From Prevotellaceae bacterium (GTDB lineage: Bacteria > Bacteroidota > Bacteroidia > Bacteroidales > Bacteroidaceae): 12,798 nucleotides of DNA. Position numbers and translations under genes: made by a program. The notes under the pieces are model-generated. The model had not been told where the DNA came from. It made no database searches and was given only the letters and a program-made list of their open reading frames with translations. The DNA is taken from NCBI GenBank assembly GCA_030536165.1, contig JAUNQM010000002.1:15286-28083 (forward strand). Reading direction: 5' to 3'. This document shows, one piece after another, positions 5,650 to 12,798 of this stretch. Positions within the stretch are counted from its first letter, which is position 1, and each line of letters opens with the position of its first letter.

Positions 5650-5789
5650 GCCCCACGCTTTACAAGAAAACTAAAAATTTGTATTAAAAAAAGAGTTTTG
5701 CTGGTATTGTTATAAAGGTTGAGTAAATCCCATGAGAGGGGTTGAAGAACGTAAAACGACAAACAGCCAGTTGTTAAATTTTAAGAAAA
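5650..5789 (+). other. rpsL-rpsG intercistronic leader, possible S7 control region
   Basis: This 140-base spacer is the longest within the ribosomal cluster. It contains a small hairpin, AATCCC (5726-5731) pairing with GGGGTT (5738-5743) around a 6-base loop, and an A-rich approach to the rpsG start. In E. coli, S7 represses its operon by binding the rpsL-rpsG spacer; the same location here suggests, but does not show, similar control. No terminator (no T-run after the stem) and no full-consensus promoter is visible. Confidence 0.35.
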
Positions 5790-6266
5790 ATGAGAAAAGC
5801 AAAACCAAAGAAGCGCGTGATCTTACCAGATCCAGTCTTCAACGACCAGAAGGTCTCTAAGTTTGTAAATCACTTAATGTATGATGGTAAGAAGAATACC
5901 TCATACGAAATTTTCTACGCAGCTTTGAATATCGTAGAGGGCAAGATGAAGGATGCAGGTAAGTCTGCACTCGAAATCTGGAAGCAGGCTCTTGATAACG
6001 TAACTCCACAGGTCGAGGTTAAGTCTCGTCGTATTGGTGGTGCTACATTCCAGGTTCCTACAGAAATTCGCCCAGACCGTAAGGAAAGCATCTGCATGAA
6101 GAACATGATCAACTTCGCTCGCAAGCGTGGTGGTAAGACAATGGCTGACAAGCTTTCAGCAGAAATCATGGATGCATACAACAATCAGGGTGGAGCTTAC
6201 AAGCGTAAGGAAGACATGCACCGTATGGCAGAAGCTAACCGTGCATTCGCTCACTTCCGTTTCTAA
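5790..6266 (+). CDS. rpsG: 30S ribosomal protein S7
   Basis: S7 nucleates assembly of the 30S head by binding the 3' major domain of 16S rRNA and lies near the E site. The 158-residue product has the standard bacterial length of about 156-158. Recognisable blocks are PDPVFNDQKVSKFVNHLMYD (13-32), the segment VEVKSRRIGGATFQVPTEIR (about 75-94) and the C-terminal RKEDMHRMAEANRAFAHFRF (139-158). The basic N-terminus MRKAKPKKR contacts rRNA. No Shine-Dalgarno sequence precedes the ATG, only A/T-rich sequence. It is followed 52 bases later by fusA. Confidence 0.98.
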   Translation: MRKAKPKKRVILPDPVFNDQKVSKFVNHLMYDGKKNTSYEIFYAALNIVEGKMKDAGKSALEIWKQALDNVTPQVEVKSRRIGGATFQVPTEIRPDRKESICMKNMINFARKRGGKTMADKLSAEIMDAYNNQGGAYKRKEDMHRMAEANRAFAHFRF

Positions 6267-6318
6267 AGCATGCGTAGTTCACGACGATAAAGGTATTAGC
6301 AAGAGGTATTAAAGATTA

Positions 6319-8436
6319 ATGAAACAGGATTTAGTATTGACGCGTAATATTGGTATCATGGCGCATATTGACGCCGGAAAGACTACCACTTCAGAGCGCA
6401 TCCTTTTCTACACTGGAAAGACTCACAAAATCGGTGAGGTGCACGATGGTGCGGCTACAATGGACTGGATGGCTCAAGAGCAGGAAAGAGGTATCACTAT
6501 TACGTCAGCTGCAACAACATGCTACTGGGAGTGGAACGGAAGGAAATATAAGATAAACCTGATTGACACTCCGGGACACGTGGATTTTACAGCTGAAGTT
6601 GAACGTTCTTTGCGTGTGCTCGACGGAGCTATCGCAACTTACTCAGCCGCCGACGGTGTACAGCCACAAAGCGAAACGGTATGGCGCCAGGCAGATAAGT
6701 ACAATGTGCCAAGAATCGGTTACGTTAACAAGATGGACCGTTCAGGTGCAGATTTCTTTGGAACAGTGGAACAAATGAGAGATGTTCTCGGTGCAAATCC
6801 ATGTCCTATTCAGATTCCAATCGGCGAAGAAGAAAACTTCAAGGGGGTTGTTGACCTCATTAAGATGAAGGCTATTCTCTGGCACGATGAAACAATGGGA
6901 GCAGAATATTCTATGGAAGAGATACCAGCAGACTTGCTCGAAGAGGCAGAGGAATGGAGAGATAAGATGCTCGAAAACGCTGCAAACTTCGACGATGTCT
7001 TGATGGAGAAATATCTTGAGGCACCAGAGACAATCACAGAGGAAGAAATCATAGCAGCAATACGCAAGGCAACCTGCGCTTTGGAGATGTGCCCAATGAC
7101 TTGTGGCTCATCATACAAAAACAAGGGTGTGCAGACACTTCTCGACTATACTTGCGCATTCCTCCCTTCACCAGTTGACGCAGTCAATGTAGTAGGAACC
7201 AATCCTACAACAGGTGGAGAAGAAGACCGTAAGCCAAGCGAGGACGAGCCTACAGCAGCACTTGCATTTAAGATTGCTACCGACCCTTATGTAGGACGTC
7301 TGGTATTCTTCAGAGTATATTCAGGCAAGGTAGAGTCAGGAAGCTATGTGTATAATCCTCGTACTGGAAAGAAGGAACGCATCAGTCGTCTTTTCCAGAT
7401 GAACTCAAACAAGCAGATTCCGATGGATTCAATTGATGCAGGTGATATTGGTTCAGGCGTAGGATTCAAAGATATCCATACTGGCGATACACTTTGTGAC
7501 GAACAACATCCAATCGTGTTGGAATCTATGGATTTCCCAGACCCTGTAATCGGTGTTGCTGTTGAGCCTAAGACTCAGAATGACCTTGATAAGTTAGGCA
7601 TCGGACTTGCAAAACTTGCAGAAGAAGATCCTACATTCACAGTACATACTGATGAACAGACAGGTCAGACAATCATCTCAGGTATGGGTGAGCTTCATCT
7701 TGACATTATCATCGACCGTCTGAAAAGAGAGTTTAAGGTTGAGTGCAACCAAGGCAAGCCACAGGTAAGCTATAAGGAAGCCATCACCAAGACTGTAGAA
7801 AACTTCCGCGAAACTTATAAGAAGCAGAGCGGTGGACGTGGTAAGTATGGTGATATTATTGTCAACATAGGTCCTGCAGACGAAGACTTCAAGGAAGGCG
7901 GACTTCAATTCATCAACGAAGTTAAGGGTGGTAATATTCCAAAGGAATACATTCCTGCAGTTCAGAAGGGTTTCGAGACGGCAATGAAGAATGGTATCCT
8001 CGGTGGATATCCAATGACAAGCCTTAAGGTAACACTTGTTGACGGTAGCTACCATCCAGTAGATTCAGACCAGCTCTCATTTGAACTCGCAGCAATGAAT
8101 TGCTACAAGAATGCAATGACTAAGTGCGGTCCGGTACTGATGGAGCCAATCATGAAACTCGACGTGGTAACACCAGAAGAGAACATGGGTGACGTAATCG
8201 GTGACTTGAACAAGCGTCGCGGTCAGGTGGAAGGCATGGACGAGGCTCGCAGCGGTGCTCGCATCGTGAAGGCACAAGTTCCACTTTCAGAAATGTTCGG
8301 ATATGTAACAGCATTGAGAACAATTACATCTGGACGCGCAACAAGTTCGATGGAATATGACCACCATGCTCCAGTAACAAGTTCAATCGCAAAGGCAGTA
8401 CTTGAAGAAATCGGAGGCCGAGTAGATTTAGTATAA
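6319..8436 (+). CDS. fusA: Translation elongation factor G
   Basis: EF-G is the GTPase that drives tRNA-mRNA translocation and, with the recycling factor, ribosome splitting. The 705 residues match the family length. The G domain shows AHIDAGKT (15-22), RGITI (57-61), DTPGH (83-87) and NKMD (137-140), with the G5-like CGSSYKNKG at 262-270. Domain II follows (about 310-405), then domain III with SGMGELHLD (454-462), a region linked to fusidic acid binding. Domain IV carries the decoding-site loop DGSYHPVDSD (575-584, tip H579), and domain V closes the protein with SEMFGYVTALRTITSGRATS (657-676). All GTPase motifs are intact, so this is the housekeeping EF-G. Many Bacteroidetes also encode a second EF-G elsewhere; location within the str cluster supports the canonical copy. 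No tuf gene follows, and rpsJ begins 88 bases later. Confidence 0.98.
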   Translation: MKQDLVLTRNIGIMAHIDAGKTTTSERILFYTGKTHKIGEVHDGAATMDWMAQEQERGITITSAATTCYWEWNGRKYKINLIDTPGHVDFTAEVERSLRVLDGAIATYSAADGVQPQSETVWRQADKYNVPRIGYVNKMDRSGADFFGTVEQMRDVLGANPCPIQIPIGEEENFKGVVDLIKMKAILWHDETMGAEYSMEEIPADLLEEAEEWRDKMLENAANFDDVLMEKYLEAPETITEEEIIAAIRKATCALEMCPMTCGSSYKNKGVQTLLDYTCAFLPSPVDAVNVVGTNPTTGGEEDRKPSEDEPTAALAFKIATDPYVGRLVFFRVYSGKVESGSYVYNPRTGKKERISRLFQMNSNKQIPMDSIDAGDIGSGVGFKDIHTGDTLCDEQHPIVLESMDFPDPVIGVAVEPKTQNDLDKLGIGLAKLAEEDPTFTVHTDEQTGQTIISGMGELHLDIIIDRLKREFKVECNQGKPQVSYKEAITKTVENFRETYKKQSGGRGKYGDIIVNIGPADEDFKEGGLQFINEVKGGNIPKEYIPAVQKGFETAMKNGILGGYPMTSLKVTLVDGSYHPVDSDQLSFELAAMNCYKNAMTKCGPVLMEPIMKLDVVTPEENMGDVIGDLNKRRGQVEGMDEARSGARIVKAQVPLSEMFGYVTALRTITSGRATSSMEYDHHAPVTSSIAKAVLEEIGGRVDLV

Positions 8437-8524
8437 TAAAATAAGGTGTAGAGTTGAGTCCTGTTAGAAAATGACTCTTAACGGAAAGCTCTCACAAATA
8501 ACATTAATAAAACATTATAACAAA

Positions 8525-8830
8525 ATGAGTCAGACAATTAGAATTAAGCTGAAAAGTTACGACCACACATTGGTTGACAAGTCAGCAGAGAAAATCGTGA
8601 AGGCTGTAAAGGCAACAGGCGCACAAGTAAGCGGTCCTATTCCTCTCCCAACACACAAGAGAATCATTACAGTAAACCGTTCAACTTTCGTAAACAAGAA
8701 AGCACGTGAACAGTTCCAGCTCTCATCATTCAAGCGTCTTATTGACATTCATGAGTCAACTCCTAAGACAATTGATGCACTGATGAAACTTGAATTGCCA
8801 AGTGGTGTAGAAGTTGAAATCAAGGTATAG
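8525..8830 (+). CDS. rpsJ: 30S ribosomal protein S10
   Basis: S10 is a 30S head protein that also acts as the NusE partner of NusB and NusG in antitermination. The start at 8525 (MSQTIRIKLKSYDH) gives 101 residues, the family length. An in-frame ATG at 8471 would add 18 residues without counterpart in the family and is rejected. The motif ISGP-like VSGPIPLPTHKRIITVNRS (35-53) and the C-terminal LPSGVEVEIKV are typical. It heads the S10-type half of the cluster, but here it follows fusA by 88 bases. No separate promoter is visible, so it probably shares the str transcript. Confidence 0.97.
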   Translation: MSQTIRIKLKSYDHTLVDKSAEKIVKAVKATGAQVSGPIPLPTHKRIITVNRSTFVNKKAREQFQLSSFKRLIDIHESTPKTIDALMKLELPSGVEVEIKV

Positions 8831-8887
8831 TACCGTAGTGAGAAATATCAAAATGATTTTTTTTAATTTTTATAAATATTAATTGAA

Positions 8888-9502
8888 ATGCCAGGATTAT
8901 TAGGAAAGAAAATCGGAATGACATCCGTTTTCAGTGCCGACGGTAAGAATGTACCGTGCACTGTTATCGAAGCTGGTCCTTGTGTTGTAACTCAGGTGAA
9001 GACTGTCGAAAAAGACGGTTATGCAGCCCTTCAGTTAGGTTTTGCAGAGGCAAAGGAAAAGAACACCTCAAAGCCTATGATGGGACACTTCAAGAAAGCC
9101 GGTACAACACCAAAGAGACACTTGGCCGAGTTCAAGTTTAACGAAGAACATGCTCTTGGAGACACTATCACAGTGGAAATCTTCAATGATGTTCACTTCG
9201 TTGATGTAATCGGTACCTCTAAGGGACATGGCTTCCAGGGCGTTGTAAAGCGTCATGGTTTTGGTGGCGTCGGCCAGTCAACTCACGGTCAGGATGACCG
9301 CGCACGTAAGCCGGGAGCTATAGGTGCTTGTTCATACCCAGCTCAGGTATTCAAAGGAATGCGCATGGGTGGACAAATGGGTGGTGACAGAGTCACAACT
9401 CAGAATCTCAAAGTATTAAAGGTGATTCCAGAACATAACCTCCTTCTCGTTAAGGGTTCTGTAGCTGGTCATAATGGTTCAACTGTTTTAATTAACATGT
9501 AA
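8888..9502 (+). CDS. rplC: 50S ribosomal protein L3
   Basis: L3 is an early 50S assembly protein whose extended loop reaches toward the peptidyl transferase centre. The 204 residues agree with the family. The N-terminal MPGLLGKKIGMTSVF is characteristic, as is the central segment SKGHGFQGVVKRHGF (110-124). The extended loop STHGQDDRARKPGAIGACSY (131-150) and VFKGMRMGGQMGGDRVT (about 153-169) follow. The leader at 8831-8887 contains a run of eight T without a G/C stem, so it is not a terminator. The gene is separated from rplD by only 2 bases, indicating translational coupling. Confidence 0.97.
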   Translation: MPGLLGKKIGMTSVFSADGKNVPCTVIEAGPCVVTQVKTVEKDGYAALQLGFAEAKEKNTSKPMMGHFKKAGTTPKRHLAEFKFNEEHALGDTITVEIFNDVHFVDVIGTSKGHGFQGVVKRHGFGGVGQSTHGQDDRARKPGAIGACSYPAQVFKGMRMGGQMGGDRVTTQNLKVLKVIPEHNLLLVKGSVAGHNGSTVLINM

Positions 9503-9504
9503 TT

Positions 9505-10134
9505 ATGGAAGTAAAAGTATTAAATATCAAAGGTCAGGAAACAGGTAAGACCGTTTCTTTGAACGAACAGGTATTCGGTATCGAACCAAATGACCATGTA
9601 GTATATTTGGCAGTAAAGCAGTATCTCGCAAACCAGCGTCAGGGTACAGCTAAGTCAAAGGAAAGAAGTGAAATCTCAGGTTCAACAAAGAAACTCGGAC
9701 GCCAGAAGGGCGGTGGCGGTGCACGTCATGGTGATATCAACTCTCCACTTTTGAGAGGTGGTGGTCGCGTATTCGGTCCTAAGCCACGCGATTATGCTTC
9801 AAAGCTGAACAAGAAGGTAAAGGCTTTGGCACGTAAGAGCGCTCTGGCTTATAAGGCACAGGAGAACGCTATTGTAGTTGTTGAAAACTTCGCATTCGAG
9901 GCTCCAAAGACAAAGGCTTTCATCGAAGTAATGAACAACATCAACGTAGCTGGCAAGAAGCCTCTCTTCGTAGTTTCTGAGAATGAAAAGAATGTTTATC
10001 TCTCATCACGCAACGTACAGGGCGTAAATGTTGTCCCTGCAAATCTCATGAACACTTATAATGTAATGGATTCAAACGTTGTAGTATTTACAGAGACTGC
10101 ACTCAATACAGTAGAAGGAATCTTAACAAAATAA
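9505..10134 (+). CDS. rplD: 50S ribosomal protein L4
   Basis: L4 binds 23S rRNA early and its long loop forms part of the exit-tunnel constriction. The product has 209 residues. The tunnel loop is seen as KLGRQKGGGGARHGDINSPL (63-82); K68 corresponds to the lysine (K63 in E. coli) whose change gives macrolide resistance, and it is unaltered. RGGGRVFGPKPRDY (84-97) is also characteristic. In E. coli L4 autoregulates the S10 operon through a leader before rpsJ; no obvious equivalent leader is visible here. It overlaps no neighbour but starts 2 bases after the rplC stop. Confidence 0.97.
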   Translation: MEVKVLNIKGQETGKTVSLNEQVFGIEPNDHVVYLAVKQYLANQRQGTAKSKERSEISGSTKKLGRQKGGGGARHGDINSPLLRGGGRVFGPKPRDYASKLNKKVKALARKSALAYKAQENAIVVVENFAFEAPKTKAFIEVMNNINVAGKKPLFVVSENEKNVYLSSRNVQGVNVVPANLMNTYNVMDSNVVVFTETALNTVEGILTK

Positions 10135-10149
10135 AAAGGAGAAAACAAT

Positions 10150-10443
10150 ATGGCAAAAGTTATCAGACCGCTGGTTACAGAAAAAATGACTGGCATCACA
10201 GAAAAGATGAACAATAGATTTGGCTTTATTGTAGCTCCAGATGCTAATAAGATCGAAATCAAGCAGGAGATTCAGAAACTGTATAATGTTACAGTTGTTG
10301 ACGTGAATACAATGAAGTATGCAGGTAAGCGCCAGAGTCGTTGGACAAAGGCTGGTCTCGTGAAGGGACAGAAGCCTGCATTTAAGAAAGCAATCGTCAC
10401 TCTTAAAGAGGGCGAGACAATAGATTTTTACAGCAATATATAA
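10150..10443 (+). CDS. rplW: 50S ribosomal protein L23
   Basis: L23 lies at the mouth of the exit tunnel and is the docking site for trigger factor and signal recognition particle. The 97 residues match the usual length. VIRPLVTEKMT (4-14), the segment LYNVTVVDVNTMKYAGKRQS (44-63) and the basic extended loop that follows identify it. An AGGAG (10137-10141) lies 8 bases before the ATG, one of the few clear Shine-Dalgarno motifs in the cluster. It is 15 bases after rplD and 9 bases before rplB. Confidence 0.96.
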   Translation: MAKVIRPLVTEKMTGITEKMNNRFGFIVAPDANKIEIKQEIQKLYNVTVVDVNTMKYAGKRQSRWTKAGLVKGQKPAFKKAIVTLKEGETIDFYSNI

Positions 10444-10452
10444 TAATAAACA

Positions 10453-11280
10453 ATGGCAGTACGTAAATTAAAACCCGTAACACCGGGTCAGAGACACAAA
10501 GTTATTGGTACGTTCGAAGAAATTACTGCATCCGTACCAGAGAAATCTCTCGTTTATGGTAAGCGTTCTACTGGTGGTAGAAATAACACTGGTAAGATGA
10601 CTGTACGTTACATGGGCGGTGGTCACAAGAGAAAATACCGTTTCATCGACTTTAGACGTGAGAAAGATGGTGTTCCAGCTGTAGTAAAGACAATAGAGTA
10701 CGATCCAAACCGTTCGGCTCGTATCGCTCTCTTGTTCTATGCAGATGGTGAAAAGCGATATATTATTGCTCCTAATGGATTGCAGGTCGGCGCAACTTTG
10801 ATGTCAGGTAAGGATGCTGTTCCAGAAGTTGGAAACGCACTTCCTTTGGAGAACATCCCTGTAGGTACAGTAATTCACAACATTGAATTACGCCCAGGTC
10901 AGGGTGCCTTGCTCGTTCGCTCGGCAGGTAATTTCGCTCAGTTGACTTCACGCGATGGTAAGTATTGTGTAATCAAGCTTCCTTCAGGTGAAACTCGTCA
11001 GATTCTAAGTGCTTGTAAAGCTACTGTAGGTAGTGTAGGTAACTCAGACCACGCTCTTGAACAGTCAGGTAAGGCTGGACGTTCACGTTGGTTAGGTCGT
11101 CGTCCTCACAACCGTGGTGTTGTTATGAATCCACATGATCACCCAATGGGTGGTGGTGAAGGCCGTCAGTCTGGTGGACATCCACGTTCACGTAAGGGCT
11201 TGTACGCTAAGGGTCTCAAGACAAGAGCACCAAAGAAGCTTTCAAATAAGTATATAATCGAAAGAGCAAATAAAAAATAA
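10453..11280 (+). CDS. rplB: 50S ribosomal protein L2
   Basis: L2 is one of the most conserved 50S proteins, needed for subunit association and peptidyl transferase function. The 275 residues match the family (273 in E. coli). The RNA-binding domain has GRNNTGKMTVRYMGGGHKR (42-60) and the C-terminal region has SRWLGRRPHNRGVVMNPHDH (211-230). The functionally important histidine corresponds to H230 in NPHDHPMGGGEGR (226-238). The motif differs from the E. coli NPVDHPHGGGEGR at two positions, which I take to be a lineage variant. The C-terminal KTRAPKKLSNKYIIERANKK is basic as expected. Confidence 0.98.
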   Translation: MAVRKLKPVTPGQRHKVIGTFEEITASVPEKSLVYGKRSTGGRNNTGKMTVRYMGGGHKRKYRFIDFRREKDGVPAVVKTIEYDPNRSARIALLFYADGEKRYIIAPNGLQVGATLMSGKDAVPEVGNALPLENIPVGTVIHNIELRPGQGALLVRSAGNFAQLTSRDGKYCVIKLPSGETRQILSACKATVGSVGNSDHALEQSGKAGRSRWLGRRPHNRGVVMNPHDHPMGGGEGRQSGGHPRSRKGLYAKGLKTRAPKKLSNKYIIERANKK

Positions 11281-11299
11281 AAGTTAACTAGAGTAAATT

Positions 11300-11566
11300 A
11301 TGAGTCGTTCATTAAAAAAAGGTCCATACATCAACGTCGCACTTGAGAATAAGATTCTCGCTATGAATGAAAGCGGCAAGAAGAATGTCGTAAAGACATG
11401 GGCCAGAGCTTCAATGATATCTCCAGACTTTGTTGGACATACTGTTGCAGTTCATAACGGAAACAAATTTATCCCTGTTTACATTACAGAAAACATGGTA
11501 GGACACAAGTTAGGCGAATTCTCACCTACTCGTAAGTTCGGAGGCCATGCTGGTAATAAGAAGTAA
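11300..11566 (+). CDS. rpsS: 30S ribosomal protein S19
   Basis: S19 pairs with S13 in the 30S head near the A-site tRNA. The 88-residue product matches the family. The N-terminal MSRSLKKGPYIN, the central KTWARASMISPDFVGHTVAV (32-51) and the C-terminal GHKLGEFSPTRKFGGHAGNKK region are all diagnostic. It starts 19 bases after rplB with no Shine-Dalgarno motif and ends 34 bases before rplV. Confidence 0.97.
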   Translation: MSRSLKKGPYINVALENKILAMNESGKKNVVKTWARASMISPDFVGHTVAVHNGNKFIPVYITENMVGHKLGEFSPTRKFGGHAGNKK

Positions 11567-11600
11567 TAGGGCAAACCATTGAAAAAAAAGAATAATTATA

Positions 11601-12005
11601 ATGGGAGCAAGAAAAAAAATATCGGCTGAAAAAAGAAAAGAAGCCCTTAAGACAATGTATTTTGCAAAGCTTAATGGTGTTCCTTCTTCTCCACGCAAGA
11701 TGCGCTATGTAGTGGATCTTATCCGTGGTATGGAAGTAAACCGTGCTTTGGCTGTTCTTAAGTTCTCCAAGAAAGCTGCTTCTGAGAATGTAGAGAAGTT
11801 GCTTCGTTCTGCAATCGCTAACTGGGAAACAAAAAATGACCGTCGTGCAGAAGAAGGAGAATTATACGTCACTCAAGTATATGTAAACGAAGGTGTGACA
11901 ATGAAGCGCATGCGCCCTGCACCTCAGGGACGTGGATACAGAATCCGCAAGCGTTCTAATCATATCACTTTGTTCGTTGATGTAAAACCTAATGATAATA
12001 AATAA
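11601..12005 (+). CDS. rplV: 50S ribosomal protein L22
   Basis: L22 contacts all domains of 23S rRNA, and its beta-hairpin lines the exit tunnel opposite L4. The product has 134 residues, longer than the E. coli 110; the extra length is mainly an N-terminal extension (MGARKKISAEKRKEALKTMY) of the kind common in Bacteroidetes. SSPRKMRYVVDLIRGMEVNRA (29-49) is the conserved core. The tunnel hairpin lies at about 98-118 and contains MKR (101-103), the residues deleted in classical erythromycin-resistant mutants; it is intact here. Only 2 bases separate its stop from the rpsC start. Confidence 0.96.
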   Translation: MGARKKISAEKRKEALKTMYFAKLNGVPSSPRKMRYVVDLIRGMEVNRALAVLKFSKKAASENVEKLLRSAIANWETKNDRRAEEGELYVTQVYVNEGVTMKRMRPAPQGRGYRIRKRSNHITLFVDVKPNDNK

Positions 12006-12007
12006 GT

Positions 12008-12733
12008 ATGGGACAGAAAGTAAATCCAATAAGTAACCGTCTTGGTATAGTAAGAGGTTGGGATTCTAACTGGTATGGCGGCAAGAACTTCGGCGATAAC
12101 ATCAAGGAAGATACTCAGATTCGTAAGTATCTGAACGAGCGCCTTGCTAATGCAAGTGTTTCCCGTATTGTTATTGAGCGTACATTGAAGCTTGTCACTA
12201 TTACAATCTGCACTGCACGTCCAGGTATCATCATAGGTAAGGCTGGTCAGGAAGTTGATAAGCTTAAGGAAGAATTGAAGAAACTCTACAATAAAGAGAT
12301 TCAAATCAATATTTTCGAGGTTAAAAGACCTGAACTTGATGCTAACATCGTTGGTAATAACATCGCTCGCCAGGTAGAGGGTAAGATTGCTTACCGCCGT
12401 GCTATCAAGATGGCTATTGCCAATACCATGAGAATGGGTGCTGAAGGTATCAAGATTCAGATTTGTGGTCGTCTTAACGGTGCTGAAATGGCACGCAGCG
12501 AAATGTATAAGGAAGGACGTACTCCTCTCCATACATTCCGTGCTGACATTGACTACTGTCAGACTGAAGCCCTTACAAAGGTTGGCTTGTTAGGTATTAA
12601 GGTTTGGATTTGCCGTGGCGAAGTCTATGGCAAGAAGGATCTGGCACCTAATTTCACTCAGGAAAAGGGCATGGGTCGTCCTAATGGCGGTTTCAATGGA
12701 AGAAGACGTAATAAGAGAAATATTAACCGTTAA
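12008..12733 (+). CDS. rpsC: 30S ribosomal protein S3
   Basis: S3 forms part of the mRNA entry channel and contributes to its helicase activity. The 241-residue protein starts with MGQKVNPISNRLGIVRGWDS, standard for the family. A KH domain is shown by RPGIIIGKAGQEVDKL (71-86) with the GKAG loop at 77-80. The C-terminal domain has IAYRRAIKMAI (127-137), whose arginines and lysine line the entry pore, then CGRLNGAEMARSE (153-165), TPLHTFRADIDY (172-183) and a basic tail rich in Arg and Asn. It is translationally coupled to rplV by a 2-base gap and precedes rplP by 11 bases. Confidence 0.98.
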   Translation: MGQKVNPISNRLGIVRGWDSNWYGGKNFGDNIKEDTQIRKYLNERLANASVSRIVIERTLKLVTITICTARPGIIIGKAGQEVDKLKEELKKLYNKEIQINIFEVKRPELDANIVGNNIARQVEGKIAYRRAIKMAIANTMRMGAEGIKIQICGRLNGAEMARSEMYKEGRTPLHTFRADIDYCQTEALTKVGLLGIKVWICRGEVYGKKDLAPNFTQEKGMGRPNGGFNGRRRNKRNINR

Positions 12734-12744
12734 AAAGAACTATC

Positions 12745-12798
12745 ATGTTACAGCCTAAAAGAGTAAAATATAGAAGACCTCAAGATGGTCGTGGCAAT
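12745..12798 (+). CDS. rplP: 50S ribosomal protein L16, N-terminal fragment cut by window edge
   Basis: Eighteen codons are present, reading MLQPKRVKYRRPQDGRGN, and the frame is open to the last base. The MLQPKR(T/V)K(F/Y)R start is the L16 signature, and rplP follows rpsC in essentially all bacterial S10 clusters. L16 is a late-assembling 50S protein that positions A-site tRNA. Truncation is due only to the window boundary. Confidence 0.93.
   Translation, partial: MLQPKRVKYRRPQDGRGN

Noticed and set aside
8456..8477. GAGTC ... GACTC stem before rpsJ as an S10 leader
   Set aside because: Only five pairs with a 12-base loop, not distinguishable from chance without alignment.
8471..8524. Upstream in-frame ATG that would extend S10 by 18 residues
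   Set aside because: The extension has no family counterpart, and the second start at 8525 gives the standard S10 N-terminus and length.

Overview
The window looks like chromosomal DNA of a member of the Bacteroidales, most probably Prevotella or a close relative. Three things point there. Two promoters carry the Bacteroidetes -7 box TAnnTTTG. Most genes lack a Shine-Dalgarno sequence and start after A/T-rich leaders. The protein variants and gene order (rpsL-rpsG-fusA running straight into rpsJ, with no tuf) match that phylum. The assignment is from recalled family sequences, not a search.

Layout. Positions 1-2192 hold two minus-strand membrane protein genes: a truncated polysaccharide/lipid-linked oligosaccharide flippase (1-909), and upstream of it a fused SpmA-SpmB type nucleoside-recognition (Gate domain) protein (960-2192). 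They are 50 bases apart and probably share one promoter with a textbook TTTG-N20-TAATTTTG structure. Positions 2193-2527 are a divergent intergenic region. Positions 2528-4606 encode a ClpB-family disaggregase that lacks the N-terminal substrate domain and has a shortened loop in its second ATPase domain; it ends at a strong intrinsic terminator. Positions 4654-5265 are a 612-base non-coding region with an unexplained structure: five copies of a 13-bp palindrome (consensus ACACCTTAGGTGT) spaced 23-24 bp apart, nested in a ~120-bp inverted repeat, followed by a 24-base alternating purine-pyrimidine tract and then the rpsL promoter.

From 5266 to the end runs a merged str/S10 ribosomal cluster: rpsL, rpsG, fusA, rpsJ, rplC, rplD, rplW, rplB, rpsS, rplV, rpsC and the first 18 codons of rplP. 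All appear intact (rplP is cut by the window edge) and encode small- and large-subunit proteins plus the translocase EF-G, so the cluster couples ribosome assembly to elongation capacity. The ribosomal genes themselves are ordinary. The points worth a second look are the palindrome array, the ClpB variant, and the non-coding leaders at rpsL and between rpsL and rpsG.
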